From Cordyceps javanica (Eukaryota; Ascomycota; Sordariomycetes; Hypocreales; Cordycipitaceae): DNA of 64,000 bases. Numbering within the stretch: position 1 is the stretch's first letter; every line of letters begins with the position of its first letter. The translations under genes were made by a program, and so were the position numbers. Positions 60,178 through 64,000 of this stretch are shown here, piece by piece. The stretch covers positions 6,510,001 through 6,574,000 of the forward strand of contig JAAECO010000004.1 in assembly GCA_036850795.1 (NCBI GenBank). Direction: 5' to 3'. The notes under the pieces were generated by a model that was not told where the DNA came from, made no database searches, and worked only from the letters and a program-made list of their open reading frames with translations.

Positions 60178-62214
60178 ATGAGCCAATCACAGCAGGCGCC
60201 CTCAACGCGACCACCTCAACCCATCATGGGGCGCTACGACGGTTCCCACGACGGCTCCCACAACGGCTCCCACGACGAGCTGCACATGGCCGCCGGCTCG
60301 CAAATGTCGGCTGCTCCTCTTCGCGACTACCATCCCCAGATCAAGTTCGACCACGCACCGCCGCCATTGTCTGCGCCCCCTCCGCGTCTCTCGTCAGCGA
60401 GTGCCACTGCCAGCGCCTCCATCTCGGCCGTCCCCAACGTCCTGCAACCTGGTGGTATGGCATCGCGCCCTCATCCAATGTCTTCCAACGCGCCCCCCCA
60501 GCTGCCCCCCCAGCTGCCCGGCCTGCATGGCCTCCAGCCGCAGCCGCAGCAACAGCAACAGCAGCCGCAGCAGCAGCAGCAGCCTCAATCCCAACAGCAG
60601 TCGCCCATGCAGGACTACTCGTCCACCATGGTCAAGCCCCCGCTGAGCCTCTCTCATAACTATTCGCGCTCAAGCCCCGCAGCCGGCTACGATGCTGCTT
60701 CCTCGTCCTCGTACCATGCCTACACTCCCACCACACCAGGCGGCTCCGGACCGCAGTTTACTTCGACCCCCGATGCTGCCAAGTATGGTCCTGCTGGCTC
60801 CCAGCGTAACGTCGCAAACGCGCCATTGGGTCTGGCCGATATTCGTCCCCGCGCCGACTCGTCCATGTCGGAAGGCTCTCCTAGCGGGATGGGATACGAT
60901 GTCGCAAACACGCAGCCTGGCCCCAGCAACTATCTCGCACCCTGGGCTGTCTATGCTTTCGATTGGTGCAAATGGAGACCTCAAGGCAACAGCGCTGGCA
61001 AGATTGCCGTCGGCAGCTACCTCGAAGACGGGCACAACTTTGTACGTACTCAGTTCCCCTACAGACCAGCGCCAGCCTAACCAGCCCAGATTCAAATTCT
61101 CGACTCTCACATTGTTCCGACACCCCAAGACGTCTATACTCCTGGCGCTTCCAAATACAGTCTCGAATTCACAAAGCTTGCCGAAGCTACGCACTCGTAC
61201 CCTGTAACTCGTCTCCTCTGGGAGCCGCCGTCCTCTCAGAAGCAATCCACAGACCTTTTGGCCACCTCGGGCGATCATCTTCGGCTATGGTCCTTGCCTT
61301 CTGATACGCCCTCGAACCCGGGAAACAATATTACGCGCAGTGGTCCCCGGGATCCCGCCGCATCCAAACTGACCCCTCTGGCACTATTGTCAAACTCAAA
61401 GACGCCTGACCACACCGCTCCTCTGACATCTCTCGATTGGAACACCGTCTCCCCCAGCCTCATTATCACGTCCAGCATCGATACCACTTGCACCATTTGG
61501 GATATTCCCTCGCTGACCGCCAAGACGCAGCTGATTGCGCACGACAAGGAAGTCTACGACGTCAGATTCTGTGCCAACAGCGTTGATGTCTTTGTTAGCT
61601 GTGGTCAGGACGGCAGTGTTCGCATGTTTGATCTCCGCAGCCTCGAGCATTCCACCATTATATATGAGCCCGCTTCTAAAGAAGACCGACGTAAGATACA
61701 ACATCCCAAATGCAGTGCATTTGACATGTACTAACTTCATTCAGTCGACGGCTCGGGGCGTACCAGTCCTACACAAGCCCAGCAGACCATGGCTAACCCT
61801 CCTCCTCTACTTCGCCTTGCCACGTCGCCACATGATACCCATCTCCTAGCCACCTTTGCCCAGGACTCTAATATTATTCGCGTTCTCGACGTCAGGCAGC
61901 CTGGACAGGCTCTTCTTGAGCTTCAAGGCCATACCGGATCAATCAACTGTCTAGAGTGGTCGCCCCTGCGACGTGGTACCCTGGCTTCTGGTGGCGACGA
62001 CTGCCAGGTATTGATCTGGGACCTCATCAACTCAGCCTCATCTATGGGTCCCTCCAACGGGTCGCAGGAGAACACGAGAAGCCCCGTCGCCAGCTGGGAA
62101 TGCGACTATGAAGTTGGCAATCTGGGCTGGACGCCACACTTGCAAGGTCATGACTATGGCGAATGGCTGGGCGTGAGTGCTGGGCGAGGCATTTGGGGAG
62201 CACGCCTCAATTGA
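60178..62214 (+). CDS. WD40-repeat protein of the DCAF7/WDR68 (TTG1-like) family
   Basis: Exons 60178-61041, 61090-61690 and 61745-62214 encode 644 residues. DCAF7/WDR68 proteins are seven-bladed scaffolds that bind DYRK-type kinases and transcription regulators. Here a disordered N-terminus of about 245 residues contains three GSHDGSH-type repeats and a Gln-rich tract (QQQQQQPQQQQQ) before the domain begins at YLAPWAVYAFDWCKW. Family-typical pieces follow: GKIAVGSYLEDGHNFIQILD across intron 1, HSYPVTRLLWEPP, LLATSGDHLRLW, PLTSLDWNTVSPSLIITSSIDTTCTIWDI, HDKEVYDVRFC, FVSCGQDGSVRMFDLRSLEHSTIIYE, HTGSINCLEWSPL and LASGGDDCQVLIWD. The second intron has a TACTAAC branch site, a perfect consensus. 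Family members in animals and plants are about 340 residues, so the N-terminal extension is a fungal addition. Start 60178 is the first suitable ATG. Confidence 0.92.
60540..60603 (+). repeat. CAG/CAA-rich tract encoding polyglutamine
   Basis: Imperfect CAG/CAA/CCG codon repeats encode Gln runs interrupted by Pro in the disordered N-terminus of the WD40 protein; likely variable between strains. Confidence 0.8.
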
Positions 62215-62563
62215 AGCCCACTCACAGAGGGCCATAGTAGCAGGCCTTCAAACCTGTTCGACTGTTGACAGTCAACAACACACCATGGCTTGAAACTTGA
62301 CTTTTGGGCGGGATTATATGCTGTAAACGGAGATTTCTGTCATGTCCTTTCTTTTGTTTGGCATCCAGGTAGCTGGCTCGCAAATTTGCACATTGCATCG
62401 AGCACGGCGGCAGCTGTAAAATGGTGGAATGGGTACACGACTTTTTATACCCTGGTGCTCCTAGGGATACATATGTAGGGAGTTGCAGGTCATTGGATTT
62501 TCAATACATAAAACATTCATCGACACCCCGCGCCCCGCGCCGCGGATATTCCAGCAGCGAAAG
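62215..62563. other. Convergent 3' flanks, no gene
   Basis: 349 bp between the WD40 and oxidoreductase stop codons. No recognisable feature. Confidence 0.6.
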
Positions 62564-63695
62564 TTACAGTCGGAAGACGCTGCCACCCACCGCAGGCCTT
62601 ACTACTGCTTTGCCAAAGATTTTGCGCTCGGACATGTCTTTCAGCGCCTTCGGTACACTCTCAAGTCCCTCATACATTACAGAGAGAGTAGGCTTGACGC
62701 TCAAATACTCTAGCATTGGGTAGAGCTGCTCCCAGATCTCCGCTCTCTTCGCAGGATTATCCCTTAAAGTCTGTCCAAAACGCTGCAAAACCAAATGTTA
62801 GTAACATAATTTCACCATCAATAATGGAACGGCATACATATCCTATGAGTTCCGCTTGCTTTAAGAGAATGCGATTCATGGCAATCTTCTCAAATTTGCC
62901 ACCCAACCCTGCAAAGCCAGCCACAACAATGCGGCCTTTGGACGCCGTGCATTTGAGACTGGACTCGACCAGCCCGACCGGGTCAAACACCACATCCGCA
63001 CCTCTACCACCCGTCATAGTATTGACACTTTCCCACCAGGATGTGTCCGTGGAGTAGTTGATGCACTCGCTCGCGCCGTAGCCCTTGGCGTAGGCGCACT
63101 TGGCGTCAGATCCGGCGGTGCCAATGACGCGGCAGCCTTTGGCCGCGGCGATCTGGCACGCCATGACGCCCAAGCCTCCAGCAGCCGCGTGTACTAGGAC
63201 AATCTCGCCGGCGCGTAGGCGGCCGGCAGAGACGAGGCCGTCATACGACACTGGTAGGGTGGCGGCGAGTCCGGCGGCCGCCTCCACCGGCCAGCCTTCG
63301 GGGACACGCAACAGCGAGGAGATCTGGTCCCTGGGGAAGGAGATAACCTCGGCGTACGAGCCGGCGTAGTCACCGAAAACGGCATCGCCTTTTTGAAATT
63401 CACAGTCTGCTGGTGCCTCAAGTACAATACCGGCGAACTCGAGGCCGAGGATGAAAGGGGGAGTAACATGCCTCTTGTTGTTTTGGTGTTTTCCGCGAGC
63501 CTGAGCTAGTTTAGATACACAATGATTATATATGCATACTTGCAGAATACTCACGTAAAGAGTGTCGACATAATTGACCCCGACACCTCGAACTCGGATC
63601 AGAACGTTGTCACCCGTCGCTTCAGGGCTAGGGACCTCGGATACACGCACTTCGTCCAACAGGGAGCAAAATTTGTCTATTAAGATAGCTTTCAT
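62564..63695 (-). CDS. Quinone oxidoreductase-like medium-chain dehydrogenase/reductase
   Basis: Exons 63695-63555, 63500-62838 and 62782-62564 encode 340 residues. The protein belongs to the zinc-independent quinone oxidoreductase (zeta-crystallin) branch of the MDR superfamily, which reduces quinones or enoyl compounds with NADPH. The GroES-like N-terminal domain has VLIRVRGVGVNYVDTLY (intron 1 follows) and PPFILGLEFAGIVLE. The Rossmann domain has GEIVLVHAAAGGLGVMACQIAAAKG (AAAGGLG at 152-158), VIGTAGSDAKCAYAKGYGASECINY and GADVVFDPVG, and ends with KIFGKAVVRP. The catalytic-zinc cysteine/histidine set of alcohol dehydrogenases is absent. All introns are phase 0; intron 2 has a TACTAAC branch site. 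Substrate unknown. Confidence 0.93.
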
Positions 63696-64000
63696 CTTTT
63701 CATTCGCACCAGCTGAGCTTGCACGTCAAAATATCGACTGTCATTCAGATGTGTCGTTGTCGCGTTTCGGTAACAGTCGGTTAAGTTGGAGTGGACCAAG
63801 TATATGCCAGGACGACCCAGACTTATAAGCGCTTGACAAAATGTAGTCAACTAGAAACTGAGCGTCTCACGAAACAACATACCGGCAACAACTATTAATA
63901 CTGTTTTGTTTATTTCGATTAAGTAATATACATTCCCGTTTCATACTCACTTTATTTCACCTACTGCTGCTGCACCTCAGTTGATAACCGCCAAGCGACC
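63696..64000. other. Promoter of the oxidoreductase gene and window edge
   Basis: 305 bp upstream of the oxidoreductase start codon. AT-rich from 63880 to 63960. No other gene begins here visibly. Confidence 0.5.

Noticed and set aside
1..64000. tRNA, rRNA, CRISPR or intact transposon
   Set aside because: Scanning for GGTTCGA-type B boxes, rRNA-like blocks, spaced repeats and transposase/reverse-transcriptase motifs gave nothing convincing.

Overview
This window looks like a nuclear chromosome segment of a filamentous ascomycete, most likely a sordariomycete and possibly of the order Hypocreales. Most genes carry short introns of about 48-130 nt with GT-AG ends and CTAAC/CTGAC-like branch sites, and coding exons are clearly richer in G+C than the spacers. 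The gene content is typical of such fungi: a Zn2Cys6 regulator, an RTA1-like membrane protein, a But2-domain secreted protein, an Atg28-type autophagy protein, a fungal mS26/PET123 mitoribosomal protein and an ADP1-type ABC transporter. I saw no bacterial operon, CRISPR array, rRNA or tRNA gene.

Layout. 1-4.7 kb: a conserved low-complexity protein running off the left edge, then an RTA1-like gene. 6.8-16 kb: homoisocitrate dehydrogenase (lysine synthesis), mitochondrial elongation factor G, a GPI-anchored aspartic protease, and a small secreted protein made of three six-cysteine modules. 16.5-28.1 kb is accessory: an atypical kinase-like protein and a Zn2Cys6 regulator transcribed divergently, a decayed GH3 beta-glucosidase, an intact secreted nitrilase that shares an upstream region with it, a decayed MFS sugar permease, and a secreted protein-tyrosine-phosphatase-like enzyme. 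28-35.5 kb is gene-poor apart from a PLP-dependent aminotransferase. 35.5-42.8 kb is housekeeping: the ADP1-like ABC transporter, mS26 and the ribosome-assembly GTPase NOG2, the last two from one divergent promoter. The 352-nt second intron of NOG2 has the layout of an H/ACA snoRNA, matching the position of snR191 in the yeast NOG2 intron. 46-56.5 kb: a But2-domain secreted protein after a 3.5-kb spacer, a predicted N-myristoylated protein, a small disordered protein, an amidohydrolase relic, an OPT oligopeptide transporter with five introns, and a 90-residue DUF1748-like protein whose first exon is only six bases. 57-64 kb: Atg28-like protein, a DCAF7/WDR68-like WD40 protein with a polyglutamine N-terminus, and a zinc-independent quinone reductase-like dehydrogenase.

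How the genes may work together. The most suggestive group is regulator + beta-glucosidase + nitrilase + sugar permease at 18-26.5 kb. This is the set expected for taking up glycosylated nitriles (such as plant cyanogenic glucosides), removing the sugar and hydrolysing the nitrile. Here the glucosidase and permease are broken while the regulator and nitrilase are intact. That reading is inference from gene content and order. Intron positions were assigned by eye from splice consensus, reading-frame continuity and family resemblance, not from transcript data.
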